64,000 nucleotides of DNA from Diorhabda sublineata (Eukaryota; Arthropoda; Insecta; Coleoptera; Chrysomelidae): assembly GCF_026230105.1 (NCBI RefSeq), contig NC_079479.1, positions 36,611,385-36,675,384 of the forward strand. Reading direction: 5' to 3'. The notes below the pieces were generated by a model that made no database searches, was not told where the DNA came from, and saw only the letters and a list, made by a program, of their open reading frames with translations. The translations under genes and the position numbers were made by a program. Positions within the stretch are counted from its first letter, which is position 1; each line of letters begins with the position of its first letter. Below are positions 25,265 to 36,640 of this stretch, one piece after another.

Positions 25265-27215
25265 TCAACCTTGTTTTTGAGCCAATTCTTTAGCCTTCGC
25301 CTTTTCTATCTTAGTAATACGAGCGGCGGATTTAGAACCCAGTAAACCACCACCCCAGTGCCTCCTGATCTCATCAGCACGATCGTTGAAGTTCGTTTTG
25401 ATGACTTCAAGAAGTTTGTTAAAGTTGGACCTGAAAAAAAAAATATCGTTAAATCATTTAAAATTATAAACGCAAATAAGTAATAACATACCTATCTCCA
25501 GAATCGACTTGAGTTAAAGCAACTGCAGTACAAGTTTTTCTTCTTACTAAAAGTCCAAGTCTAGCTTTACCTTTGACTATACAATATGGTACTCCCATTT
25601 TTCTACAAAGAGCTGGTAGGAAAAGTACCAACTAAAATAATGACAAAAATAAAATAAAAATCGATATCGAAATGTAAAGAAATTCAAAAAAATCTTCTTG
25701 TTTACTTAACTCAGTGTCAATTGTCTTCATTTTCAAATGTAATAAGTGATTACTTCTCAGGTGAAGAAATTCTAAAGCATCATTGTTAAAATTTCAAGTT
25801 CTAAACAAGTTTTTTATGACATTTATTAAGGAACCGATCAATCACAAATGTGCCTCCTAAAATTTATTTAAAGACAAAAAAGTTTTCGTTTTAACGCAAA
25901 AAAAATCTTCAAAAGGAAATAAACAAGAAGGGTGGAAGAGTAAGACGAAGACTAATGGTAGGTAGACAAAAAGAATGACCAAGAATAACTGAGAAGGAAA
26001 ATGATATAAAAAGCCACGCCAAATGACTTAAGATCCCCTACTGTGGCCGGCTCAAGAGCTACTGAGGAACTACTTGTGATGACCAGAATCCATATCAAAC
26101 TATTAGTCAGTATTCTGACAGGTAACAACTCCGTGAAATTTCTTAGTTCAAAGAAATGCTTAAAAAATTCAATTATGGTGCTTCTAAAGATGTCAACAAG
26201 ACCGTACTAAATTTCAAGGAAATAATATATTGAAAATTGCTAAGTAGGCGAACGTCTATTAAGAATTATTCTTTCTTATTGATCATATTAGTTAAATCAG
26301 TAATAAAGTCACCTAAAAATTATATAAACTTACCTCAATTGGGTCGACATCGTGTGCAATAACAACCAATTGTGCTTTTTTCTGTTCGATAAGTTTGGTA
26401 ACGGTATTTGTACCAGCTTTTAAAGTGTTGGGCTTCTTTGAAGGCGCCTCTTCCTTTTTGGCAACCTTTGCTTCAGCTTTGGCCTTCAACCTATTCTTCT
26501 TTTGAAGAGCGGTTTCAGGTCTGTATTTTTCCAATACTTTGAACAGTTGTGTAGCTAAAATAAAAAAAATTGAACGAAATTTTGGTTTAAAATTAATAAA
26601 TAAAAACATTTTCATTACCTGTTTGTTTATCGATAGTTTGAGAAAACTGATTTATTGGAGGTGGTACCTTCAATCTTTTTTGTAGAACGGCCTTTTGCCT
26701 TTGGATACGAATGTATTTGGGCCATTTAACGAAACGAGATAAATCTCGTGGAGGTTGGATATCCTGTCCTGAAATAAAGAAAATTAAAAATAGAAAAACT
26801 AGTCAATTTAAGATATAAACATACCAATTCCAAAGTTTCTAGGTCTCTTTTCAAAAAGAGGATTAACTTCTTTCTTTACTTCGACTTTTTTAACTGCTAA
26901 TGGAGCTGCAGCTACTTTTTTTCCCACTTTCTTCTTGGGCTAAAAATAATAAATTCCTTTAACAGAAACAACGATAAAAATAATTAAAAAATATTTTTAA
27001 TATATAAATTTTCAGTAGTTCTATGGTGGTAGAAGATTTTTCATCCAATTACCTCAGATAGCAAATACAGTCATCATATTAATATTTTTTCGATTAAATT
27101 ATCACCTGGTATACAAGAATCAAAACATTTATTCACTGAACATAACTAGATACGTATAAATACAAAATACAATATAGGGAACATGATAAAGAATATATAC
27201 CTTCTTTTGTACCAT
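25265..27215 (-). CDS. RpL7A: 60S ribosomal protein L7A (eL8)
   Basis: Component of the large ribosomal subunit, in the L7Ae/L30e family. Coding exons on the minus strand: 27201-27215, 26825-26939, 26619-26768, 26334-26554, 25492-25631, 25265-25430. All introns have GT-AG ends and phases agree. The product is 268 aa (human 266). Diagnostic stretches are NPLFEKRPRNFGIG (~30-43), DLSRFVKWPRYIRLQ-like (here RFVKWPKYIRIQ), LKAGTNTVTKLIEQKKAQLV, VIAHDVDPIE, LCRKMGVPYCIVKGKARLG and DEIRRHWGGG near the C-terminus. The basic N-terminus MVQKKPKKKVGKK is typical. The first coding exon has only five codons. Introns 1 and 4 carry snoRNAs, while introns 2, 3 and 5 are only 56-64 nt. Confidence 0.97.
25706..25789 (-). 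ncRNA. SNORD36: C/D-box snoRNA, U36-type 28S guide, in RpL7A intron 4
   Basis: Read on the minus strand: terminal stem TTAAC, C box ATGATGC (last base off consensus), D' CTGA (25760-25757), C'-like AATGAAG, D CTGA (25714-25711), closing stem GTTAA. The guide before D' is GAATTTCTTCAC. It is complementary to GUGAAGAAAUUC, a stretch of large-subunit rRNA that I recall from human 28S just upstream of the UAUGACUCUCUUAAGG region. The D'+5 rule would place the 2'-O-methyl on an A, matching the known U36C target in human 28S. Human RPL7A also hosts U36 genes. The guide before the D box is not assigned. Confidence 0.72.
27008..27081 (-). ncRNA. SNORD24: C/D-box snoRNA U24 in RpL7A intron 1
   Basis: Minus-strand order: C box ATGATGA (27077-27071), guide TATTTGCTAT, D' CTGA (27057-27054), C' GGATGAA, ACCACCATAGA, D CTGA (27015-27012). 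The block TATTTGCTATCTGAG is, as I recall it, identical to vertebrate U24, and ACCACCA before the D box matches too. U24 directs 2'-O-methylation of two C residues in 28S rRNA, and human U24 is also encoded in an RPL7A intron. The D-box guide differs at its 3' end (AGAACTA), so only the first target is secure. The terminal stem is weak (AATAT/ATATT). Confidence 0.85.
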
Positions 27216-27744
27216 TTTGGTAGATAAATCCTCCTAGGATTCTTTTAATAATAAAAAATATAATTTTACACCACCGACAACCTCACTTCGACGGAGCTGT
27301 CAATGAAAAAAGAACGCAAACGTGTTGACGCAGCTCCAGTTTAACCAACTTTTCGAAAAATGTCAAAATTTCAAATTACCAATCAAATTTAATATAGTCC
27401 ACAAATATAAAAATATGTGTACTTAGTAATTCTACAAATAATAAAATTTATATTATTAAAAATCCTAAATGATGAATAACTTTTTATTATATAGGAATGT
27501 AAATTATTCTATTTCATTTACTGAAAACCCAAATATTTTATGTTGGTAGTATTAATGAAAGAGTAGTTCTGTGACCGTTCTGTCAACGTATTCAATTTTA
27601 ACCTATCTGCAATTTCCCACCTTTTTCTTCGCATTCATTAGTAAAAGTACGTTAGAAAAGTACTTAAATACCGGTTAACGAACAAAAACTATTACTTTAT
27701 CGAATAATTCTATTTAAATATATTAAAATTATACCGAATTAAAA
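27216..27744. promoter_or_regulatory. Divergent promoter region RpL7A / FKBP39
   Basis: 529 bp separate the two start codons, which face away from each other. On the minus strand a TTCTTTTTTC tract with C at 27312 fits the TCT (TOP) initiator of ribosomal protein genes, giving a ~97-nt leader if unspliced. No TATA box was placed with confidence. Both products act in ribosome biogenesis or the nucleolus, so shared control is plausible but inferred. Confidence 0.5.
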
Positions 27745-29939
27745 ATGTTTTGGGGTAAGTTATATGGATTGATAATAATTTATTTAATAAACCACGTGTT
27801 ACATTGTAGTGAATTATATTTTTACTTTTAATGTAGATTTAATACATACTTTTTAATCTACATTTAGTGAACTAAATAACCTTGAAATATGAAAAAAATG
27901 TATTGTAGGTTTAATTATGGAGCCGCATAGGCGGTACACACAGGTTGTTAAAAAGCCTTTTCACATCTCGATGGCTTCGTTAGATCTTTCTACGTCTTCT
28001 GAGGAACCAGCTCAAATAATGTGCGGTTTTCAAGGCAGAAATTATCTATTATGTACCCTTCGCAAACCAGATATGCTGCAATGTCCTTTAGATCTCAATT
28101 TCGAGGTAAATTGTCAATATTATAGACGCAATATTATTTCCTACGTATTTATTATTTCGTTTAGATTGGAGATGAACTTTCTTTGGCAACTAATGGAAAA
28201 TGTCACATACATCTGACTGGTTATTTAATAGAAACCGGAATAGATGATCTAGAAGAAGAGGAAGATGATGATGAAGAAGTCGAAGAGGAAGAACAAGTCG
28301 AGGAAAAACCTACTAAGAAGAAAAGTAAAAGAAACAAAGCAGAGTCAAAGAATGGACGTGAGTTTTAATATTTAATATGTAGAGAAAATAAAACTGAATG
28401 TTATGAAATTTTAGCTCCTTCTAAAAAAGTAAAATCTGATAAACAAAAACCAGCAAAATCGGATGAAGATGAAGATAGCGATATTGATGTAAACGCTCTT
28501 TTAAGCAATACTTTTGATAGCGATGAAGATGATGAAACTTTCAACAACTCCGACTTGGAAGAAGATGGCGAGGAAGAAGCAGAAGAAGAGGAGGATGAAG
28601 AAGACGAAGAAGGAGAGGTAGTTTCATTTTTTTTTTTTACTAATTTTGTTATTATTATACAACATCATTTATATTTCGCGCTATTTATGTTCAATTTAAA
28701 CATTAGCGAGTTGCTAGGTTAATCGTTCACTTTTCTAGACGTTTATAGAAAATTTGAGTCGGTAGGGATTTTTCCAGAACAGTATTTAGCTCACTGGTAG
28801 TACTGTGAAAGGGATGAGATTTCTTATTAGAAAATTATAGGATATAAAAAGTGTGGAAAATTGGAAAAATCTATTTTCAATATCGTCCGAGATGTTTGAG
28901 AGTTGATTCTGAATGTAATTTTTAGAATGAATGGGAGGATGAAGCAGGTAGCTCTTTAAGTGAAAGTGAGGATGAGACACCACAACAATCGAAGGCGAAT
29001 AAGGGAAAAGTTAACGGAACTCCGCAGAAACAAGAACAACAGAAAGATAAGAAAAATAAGAAGAATCAACAACAGCAGCAAGCCAAGCCGGAGAAAAACG
29101 CTTCCCCTAAAAAGGAATCTCCTAAAAAAGTTCTCCAAAACGGTCTTATTATTGAAGATTTGAAAGAGGGACAAGGGGCACCTGTGAAATCTGGTAAATT
29201 TGTTACTGTAAGTGTTTTTTCTTTTCAAATTATTCAGGGCTCAAATTTTTATGATGCTGTTCTTTTTATTATACTCTTTTTACTTTCCTTCCGCTCAGTT
29301 ATTCCCACCATTTTGAAATCTGATGTGACCTTTCCTATCCAATTATTTTCCTTCTTCCATTTATGGTCTCTTGGTAATTCTTTATGTTTATCATCAACTA
29401 AAGAGGAGTATTTAATAAAGTTTTACTATTCAAAATTATTTTGATTAAATTTGTTATACCGATTTTGTTTACTTATTAATTTCCAGTTTTAGTTGTTCTT
29501 TCTATATTTGTAGGTATATTACGAGGGAAGACTGAAGAGTAATAATAAAGTTTTCGATTCAACCAAACAAGGTCAAGGTTTTAGTTTCAGATTAGGTGGC
29601 GGAGAAGTGATCAAAGGATGGGATCAAGGTCTTTTAGGAATGAAGATCGGTGGTAAGAGAAGAATAACCTGTCCACCAAATATGGCGTAAGTATTTATTT
29701 ATTTCGGTTCAATTACCATTTGTACACCTTGAACGGCTAACTAACTAATAATGTGACAGTTTTGTCAAATTTACGGGGTTGAGGTTTTAAATTAACAATA
29801 TAATTTATCAAATAATTGATTTTAGACTAAAAATGACTTTTTGTTGTTCGTTTATAGATACGGTGCCAAAGGTTCTCCACCAGCCATTCCGGGAAATTCC
29901 ACTCTGGTATTTGAAGTCGAACTAAAAAAAGTTCGTTGA
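27745..29939 (+). CDS. FKBP39: Nucleolar FK506-binding protein, FKBP39/46 type
   Basis: Peptidyl-prolyl isomerase with a nucleoplasmin-like head. Exons: 27745-27754, 27909-28105, 28165-28357, 28415-28617, 28926-29207, 29514-29686, 29858-29939. Phases agree and give 379 aa. The N-terminus MFWGL...Y(T/S)Q...FHIS matches the insect FKBP39 family. Two strongly acidic tracts (residues ~99-114 and the run of E/D at the end of exon 4) and a Lys/Gln-rich linker follow. The FKBP domain begins near LIIEDLKEG and keeps the drug/proline pocket: Tyr in VYYEGRL, VFDST, FSF, EVIKGWDQGL, AYGAKG and LVFEVEL. The first coding exon is only 10 nt, so the start depends on the GTAAGT donor at 27755 joining the acceptor at 27907-27908, as in family members. 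Confidence 0.93.
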
Positions 29940-30289
29940 TTTTCCATATACATGTAATCATTTTTTTTTTTAATAATATCAGCATTTTTTACAATCATTT
30001 TTCGTATGGAAGTTTTTAATCGTTATTGACCCATTTTTTTTAAATTCGCATTCCCAAATTGTATCCGGTGATTTTTCATTTTATTAATATAAGTGTACAT
30101 CGTCGATTAAATACAATTAAAAATTTTTTCTTATAATGTGCACTGGATGGAAAAAAATTGTTTTTTCACTATGTTATATCTAGGTTTTAATGATATAAAA
30201 TGTATTTGATTAGCTTATGTGTTGAAATAAATCTATTTTGTATTGAATCAATTGCGTTTTTTTTTGTTTTAAACCTAGTTAGATAATTT

Positions 30290-31310
30290 TTGAAATCACA
30301 GAAAAAATGAAGGGGATCTGAGGTCGGAAAAGGGTAAAAAATTGTTTATCCCGATTTTCGGTAAAACTAAAGGTCCTATGGGGAAGTGTCAAATAGAAAA
30401 GTTGTAGGTAATGAAGAGATCTACAACTTTTGTATTTACACTTTTTTCACATAACCTCAAAATTTATTGCAACGTTTAAGCGAAGACATCTTAGTTGGGT
30501 CAAGTACATTTGGAACCGTCCTCGTATATGAAACCCGTTGGAAAAAGGGAAAAATATAATAAAAACAAAAGACAAAATTGATTTACGACAGATATGTGGG
30601 CGAAAGAGGGGAAGGGGGTGAGTTTTTAAGGGTAAAAAACAATTTTTCTTGTTTTCTCGAAAAACTAAAAGCCCTATGGGGAAGTGTCAAATAGCAAAGT
30701 TGTAGGTAATTTAGAGATCTACAACTTTTGTATTTACACTTTTTTCACATAACCTCAAAATTTATTGCAACGTTTAAACGAAAACATCTTAGTTGGGTCA
30801 GGTACTTTTGGAACCGTCCTCGTATATGAAACCTATTGGAAGAAGAGAAAAATATAATAAAAAAAAAAAAGGAAAAATTGATTTACGACAGATATGTGGG
30901 CGAAAAAGGGGAAGGGGGTGAGTTTTTAAGGGCAAAAAACGATTTTTCTTGATTTCTGGAAAAACTAAAAGCCCTACAACTTTTATAATTACACTTTTTT
31001 CACATAACCTCAAAATTTATTGCAACGTTTAAGCGAAGACATCTTAGTTGGGTAAGGTACTTTTCGAAGCGTCCTCGTTTATGAAATCCGTTGGGAAAGG
31101 GGAAAATATAATAAAAACAAAAAGAAATTGATTTACGAGCGATGTGTGGTCGAAAAAGGGAAGGCGGTGAGTTTTTAAGGGTAAAAAACGGTTTTTCTTG
31201 TTTTCTCGAAAAACTGAAAGCCCCATGGAGAAACGTCAAATAGCAAAGTTGTAAGTAATGAAAAGATCCACAACTTTTGTATTCACATAACCTCAAAATT
31301 TATATGTAAA
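30290..31310. repeat. Four degenerate ~255-300 bp tandem units downstream of FKBP39
   Basis: CATAACCTCAAAATTTATTG recurs at 30450, 30748, 31003 and partly at 31285. Each unit also has ATCTACAACTTTTGTATTT and ACCGTCCTCGTATATGAAAC, and the third has lost ~43 bp. The minus-strand frames here are repeat artefacts. Confidence 0.8.
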
Positions 31311-32184
31311 ATTGAAATAACAAAATTTTTGGTTTTTCATTTTTATCCTTCATAAACTATATATTTTTTCATGAAATATAGTGGAAACTTACCGTTTTAT
31401 GTAACAAATCTATTTAATTTGAAATATTTATTTCATTTTTATTCAACAAAATATGAAATAGACTTCTATGATTCACTGCTCAACTCAACATATTTACCAA
31501 TATGATAAATTCATTTATATTTATAACTCGTAATGGGGAATGTGATAAAAGTACCTAACTTTACGAAAATTCGTTCATTTTGCGCAACTGCTTGGCACGT
31601 GACGACCACGTGATTTCAGAAATAGTTCTTATACGTCATTTTTTTTAAATTTAAATCAGATTTTTTTTATTTCAATCGCATTTTTTTCTTCAAATTTATA
31701 GTTATTCATTAATTTATATCTGTAACAGTGATGCAGGTCTTAAACGGCATCACAAAATATCATTTTCGATGTAACATATACATATCGATTTACAACATTC
31801 TCTCCCATCTCTAACTGTCATCTGTCTTCTTTTTTATTTGTTGACGTATTCCGTTCCTCAAATATTCTTTGTACTAGATCTTACTAGATTAAACAAGTAT
31901 TTTTGTGTTTGCAAAACCGAGGTATAAACAAACTCCAAATAAAAATAATAATTTAATCAATAAATAAAACGAAAGCAAACGAATATGATACAATGTATTT
32001 TTATTTAAATCAATTGAAGGGCTTAAATAGGACTAGAAATACGATACATCAAAGCTCACAAATTAGTATGTGTAACTTTTCATTCGCAATGTTTCCAAGT
32101 ACAATATATAAATAAATTAGTATATTATTGTGCGTATGTGACACAGGACACGGTAGAAATTGTCCTGGAAATTGAAGATTTTTC
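31311..32184. other. Intergenic region between FKBP39 and Tm2
   Basis: AT-rich, no gene recognised. It includes the presumed 3' UTR of Tm2 on the minus strand just below 32185. Confidence 0.45.
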
Positions 32185-35100
32185 CTAATAACCAGCAAGT
32201 TCGGCGAAAGTGGAGTCCATTTCGTCGGCGAGAGATTTGTACCTGTCCTTGTTGATACCAAGTTCGTCTAAAATTTTTGACACAATTATTAGGATTCGAA
32301 TAAAGGACTAAAAGACGAAAAACGATGTGAATCAATTAATTTTCAAGACAACAAAATTTTTTCCCAATTAAACAAAAAAAGACACAAAAACTTACCCTAA
32401 AAGCTGTAAGCAGAAGCACTGGAGGAAAGCTGCGGTTAGTAAAGCTCATAAATATAAATAAAACATAATTTTGTATACAAGGTGATATTCTGGACGTTTC
32501 CAAATAGAATAAAGTTTTTTCTGTTATATCTAATTGTTCTGAAATCTTGTTTTACTTAAAACACCCTGTATATTGTTTTCTTAATGAAAAAAATTCTCTC
32601 AAAATATAAATTTATATAGAAGGTGATATTTTGCATGATTCCGATTGGACTAAAGCATTTTCCATTTTACCAAACCGATCTAGAATCCTCCTACTTATTT
32701 TTTTAATTAAAACACCCTATATATGTTATTATCATGTTCAACTTAAAAATTGTTGATTTTATTTGGAGACTGATTTTGATCCTTACACGAAAGCAAATTA
32801 TGCACCCTAATGGTGAGAAGCATTTTGTGAAGTTATTTTGGTTTTATTGGAATTAGTTTGCGAAAATAATCTTTTTTGAAAAATTTCACAGCTACTGACA
32901 AGTATTGCCTTAGTGAATTTAACCAAAGAAGTTGGCAACAGTGATTTATTAGTTTAATATGTCATTTTCGAAATATACTTCAGTGGACTTGTCAAATGTA
33001 ATATTCAACAATATGGCGTTGACTGTTGACATCATTACTTCCGGCTAGTTCATGGACAAATACGTTTTTTTAGACAACAAATTCAAAGTATTTTCATTTT
33101 TCCATTGTCTATTCGTTTAAAATGATTCAAGTTTACATATACAAACAAATTAAAAAACATTTTTAACAAAATAAAGAAATTTTCCTTATTAAACACGCTA
33201 TCGTTATAACGCCCTGTATATAATGTAGTATTTTTATTATAAAATCAACATATTGAAGCTACCATCTCAAGCTAACAAAATAAAAATGGGTTTTTACTAT
33301 AAATTTTGATGATATTTTAGAAAAAAAAAGATTTCCAAATTAAAATGACTTTGATTAGTTTTGGGATTTGCTTGATTACATTTATTGATGATAAAAAATC
33401 TTATTAGAGTGTAACCTTTCATGTAATATCGAAAGAATTGATTTTGTAGCAAAAATTAAAAATAGTTAGGACATTTTACAAGTTGAAACATGTAATTAAA
33501 TCAGGATTAAGGAAAACCATTCCAATAAATCTAAAAAAATATGATTACGTTCTATGGAAGACGAAAAGGTGTTGAAAACTTGATCTAGATAATACAAGGA
33601 TGAAATAAATGAATAGATAATCAAAAAATGGATAATTAATACTTTTTAATGTTTTAAAGATAGTGTTTTTACGTTAGCTTGAGATACAAATAAAATTATC
33701 ATAAATTAGATATTCGAAAAATGTATAGCGTGTTAAAATTATTCTAATTTCGTTAGTTTAAAGCTAAAGTATAGTGTTAGTAAGCGGAAGATTATTTCTT
33801 TTGGCCTAGCGAAGACATTTCGACAAACGTTTTGTCGATGTCGGTAACAATGCCAAAATATTTGTTCTTTTCCCTGAGCACAAAATCTGAAAAAGCAAAA
33901 AAGCGAGTAAAGCTAAAATAGATAAAAGCTAAGCTTGCAAACTATTAGAAAACAACATTTCTCTTAATGATAAATAATCAAATTGACATTTACCCTGACA
34001 AAAGCAAATATTTTCACTATTTTAAGTATTATTTTAGTCCAGCAAATACTGGTAGGTATAATTCAATTATTTTATAAAAAACATACGATTTCACAGCATA
34101 TCTGAAAAGTCTTAAGACGTTTTGAAAACTATTATTTTGTCAAATTTAAAAATGTCAGCTGTCAGAAAATATCAAAATGTAGGGTACGTTCCAGTTAATA
34201 TCCTCGTTCGCGATTGCTCATATTTGCTCATATCTACTAACACAAAAAGACGTGGTTGCTGTAATCGAAAATTGATACTGGAAAACATTATAAAAAGTAA
34301 TGTTGAGGTTATATTATTTGTTAGACGCGATGTGGGGACGACTACGGAAAAAACAATATTCGTTTTTGACAATAGAACGCATCCCGTACGAAGTATTATT
34401 TGTTGCTATCTCTTTTCATTAGTTTATTCGAAAGAGCGATAAACAGATATGATTTCATTGCCAATAGAACGTATAAAATTTGTGATTATTATCAATTACG
34501 TCAGGGTAAACATCAAGTAAACAATGGAAAATAATACGTTACCTTCAAGTCTGTCAACTTCTTTCTGCAATTTCTTAACGGTCTTCTCTGCGAATTCAGC
34601 ACGAGCTTCCGCTTCCTTTAGTTTAACAGTGAGACTCTTGAGTTGTTTTTTGAATTCTTCTACTCTTTGGTTGGCCTTTTCTTCGGATACTTCGAGAGAT
34701 TTGAGAGAATTACCGACTACTTTCAATTCTTCTTCTAATTCCATAATCTTAGCGTCTCCACCCTGCGATAGAATTTATTTTTGTTAATTATAGTAAAGTA
34801 TGAGGTGTAATAATTAATTTTAGAATATACCTTGACTCGATCTTCGGCTACTTCGAGTTCGTCTTCAACGAAGGCCAGTTTACGGGATACTTCATCGGAT
34901 TTGTTATCGGCGTCTTCAGCCAATAGACGGGCTTCTTTCAATTGGTTGGTCAGTTGGTCCATACGTTCTTCATCTTGCTGAGAACGGTTTTCCAGTACCT
35001 TGCACATACTGAAATCAAACACAAGGAAAAGTATTTTCACAAAAATGAAAACTATTTCATTCAAATTCGTTATTTTCACTAAATTATTTCATAAAATACG

Positions 35101-35746
35101 AATGACTCGTTACCTCTCCATGATGAATTTCGAAATATTTATAAATCTAAAATATTTTCGATGAATGTTAAAATTTAAAATGACATAAACGTCAAATTGT
35201 CAACCTGTCAATTGTCAAAATAATAATAAATGATTGGTGTATAGAATATATACAGGATGTCACTAATTTCACGTGAAATAATCTACGAGGTGATTAGTTA
35301 AAATACCAACCGTGAACTTTCATCGGCAGCTTGAGAAGCTTCGGCCAATTTAGTGGTAGCCGTGGCCAAACGTTCCTCGGACCGTTCCAAATCCTCTTCG
35401 ATGAGTTGTACTTTACGATTGAGGGCAGCTACTTCAGATTCGGCCTATAACATCAAAAAAAAATATTCCGATTTTTCAAACTAATATTTTAATTAAAAAT
35501 ACTCACTTGAGTTAATTGTTTCTCCTTGTTTTCCAGATCTTGATTGGCGTCTTCGAGACTTTGTTTGCTCGTTAAAAGATCGTTCTCGACTTGGGCGAGT
35601 TTTTTTTGGAGATCGCGTACTTCCTCATTGATTTTTTCTGCGCGTGCGTTGGCATCCTTGTACTGACCCTCCATCGCATCGGCCTTATCGGCCGCATTGT
35701 CTTTTTCAAGCTTCATCGCTTGCATTTTCTTTTTGATCGCGTCCAT
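32185..35746 (-). CDS. Tm2: Tropomyosin 2, main isoform
   Basis: Actin-filament coiled-coil protein. Coding exons on the minus strand: 35507-35746 (80 codons from MDAIKKKMQAMKLEKDNA), 35311-35444, 35008-34831, 34762-34543, and last exon 32267-32185 ending in TFAELAGY. The joined product is 284 aa, the standard high-molecular-weight tropomyosin length, with uninterrupted heptads. MCKVLENRSQQDEERMDQLT and VVGNSLKSLEVSEEKANQR identify insect Tm2. A 5' acceptor (AG at 35770-35769) 22 nt before the ATG shows that the leader is spliced. The penultimate exon ends in phase 1 and can join either of two last exons. The neighbour Tm1 lies head to head, as the two genes also lie next to each other in Drosophila. 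Confidence 0.96.
32475..32720. repeat. Short duplicated repeat in Tm2 last intron
   Basis: Two related units share AAGGTGATATT...GATT/TTTCC...TAAAG and end near ACACCCTGTATAT or ACACCCTATATAT. The rest of the intron, up to 33791, holds AT-rich sequence with no gene seen. Confidence 0.55.
33792..33886 (-). CDS. Tm2: Alternative C-terminal exon of Tm2
   Basis: Acceptor TTTTCAG at 33887, then an open frame in the phase supplied by the exon ending at 34543. It would replace the 27-residue AGY tail by 31 residues: DFVLREKNKYFGIVTDIDK and TFVEMSSLGQKK, then TAA. The layout (acidic start, K-Y-x5-D-x3-TF) mirrors tropomyosin last exons, but the sequence differs strongly from the usual tail and ends in a basic KK. 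Product 288 aa. Tropomyosin C-termini govern head-to-tail overlap and troponin binding, so this exon could mark a tissue-specific isoform. Confidence 0.75.
33887..34542. other. Tm2 intron between last exons
   Basis: The 106-codon plus-strand frame at 34122-34442 has no recognisable product, and a shorter minus-strand frame shadows it. Treated as intron. Confidence 0.4.
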
Positions 35747-35879
35747 GGTGGCGCTGGTTCTTTTCTCGCTGATTCAATCGAAAAACAAAGGGCCTCTACG
35801 AAATAGATGAAAAACTCAACTGTTTATCGATATCAGATCAATTATTTCCAATTATTTTGTGGATAGATGTTTTGAAGAA

Positions 35880-36640
35880 CCGTTATTTTAGAACTGAAAT
35901 AAGTTTCAGTAAAAGTTCCCACCTCTATACAATTATACATTTATATTAAATGTTTTAACATTAAACTCCTTTTATTATTAGATTTTTTTGTGAAAAAAAT
36001 TAAAAGTTTATTATTTTGGATAAGTTACTTGATACAGATTATACCACTTATTTCCATAAAATATCTACCTCCCACTGTAAATTATTTTGTTTACTGAAAA
36101 AATATTGAAATGTGGCAGTTTTTTTGGAACTGACATAGGTGTGAGTGAGAAGTTCCACCTCTATAATATATTTGTTGTTTAAATATTCTATTTTGTCTGA
36201 AACGTAAAGTTTATTATTTTGAAAACATTTTACTATGAATTCATTACAATTGATTACATGATTAATTTTCATCAAATATTCACCTTTACTATTGTTTCAT
36301 TTATACAAAACACGTACTTCTTAAAAATATTTGTATTGGGAAAAAGTGTGATAACCCCACCTCTATAAGATGACTCAATCGTGCGTACTACCATTTTGAA
36401 TAAAACCATAACCAACTGCAAGTCTTAGCTTGATTCCCACCTTAAAGAATCATTGTTACGAAAGTTTAGCTACTAATCAAAATAATTGTAGCCGAATTAA
36501 GTAAAAAATACTTGCATTTAGTAATGATGCAATTCAAATGTCAATCCCCATTATAGAATACTGATGTATTTAAGACTGTTATTTTGGAACTGACATTGTT
36601 GTAAGTAGGAGTTCGTCTCTCTACACTATTCCACGTAAAT
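35880..36640. repeat. Degenerate tandem repeat in Tm2 first intron
   Basis: Units share TTTTGGAACTGACAT...GTAAG or GTGAG...AAGTTCCACCTCTATA near 35888, 36120, 36345 (partial) and 36585, spaced roughly 230 bp. The remainder of this intron, 36641-38033, includes a (CT)n run at ~37325-37350 and no gene. Confidence 0.6.

Noticed and set aside
29245..29325. C/D-snoRNA-like boxes in FKBP39 intron 5 (ATGATGC ... CTGA)
   Set aside because: No terminal stem, no convincing D' and no rRNA guide found.
32396..32429. Possible 34-nt micro-exon on the minus strand in the Tm2 last intron (acceptor CGCAG, donor GTAAGT)
   Set aside because: It would shift the last exon out of the tropomyosin frame into an unrelated basic tail. 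No family support; kept only as a splice look-alike.
34122..34442. 106-codon plus-strand frame inside the Tm2 gene
   Set aside because: No family, no splice sites, lies between Tm2 exons on the other strand.
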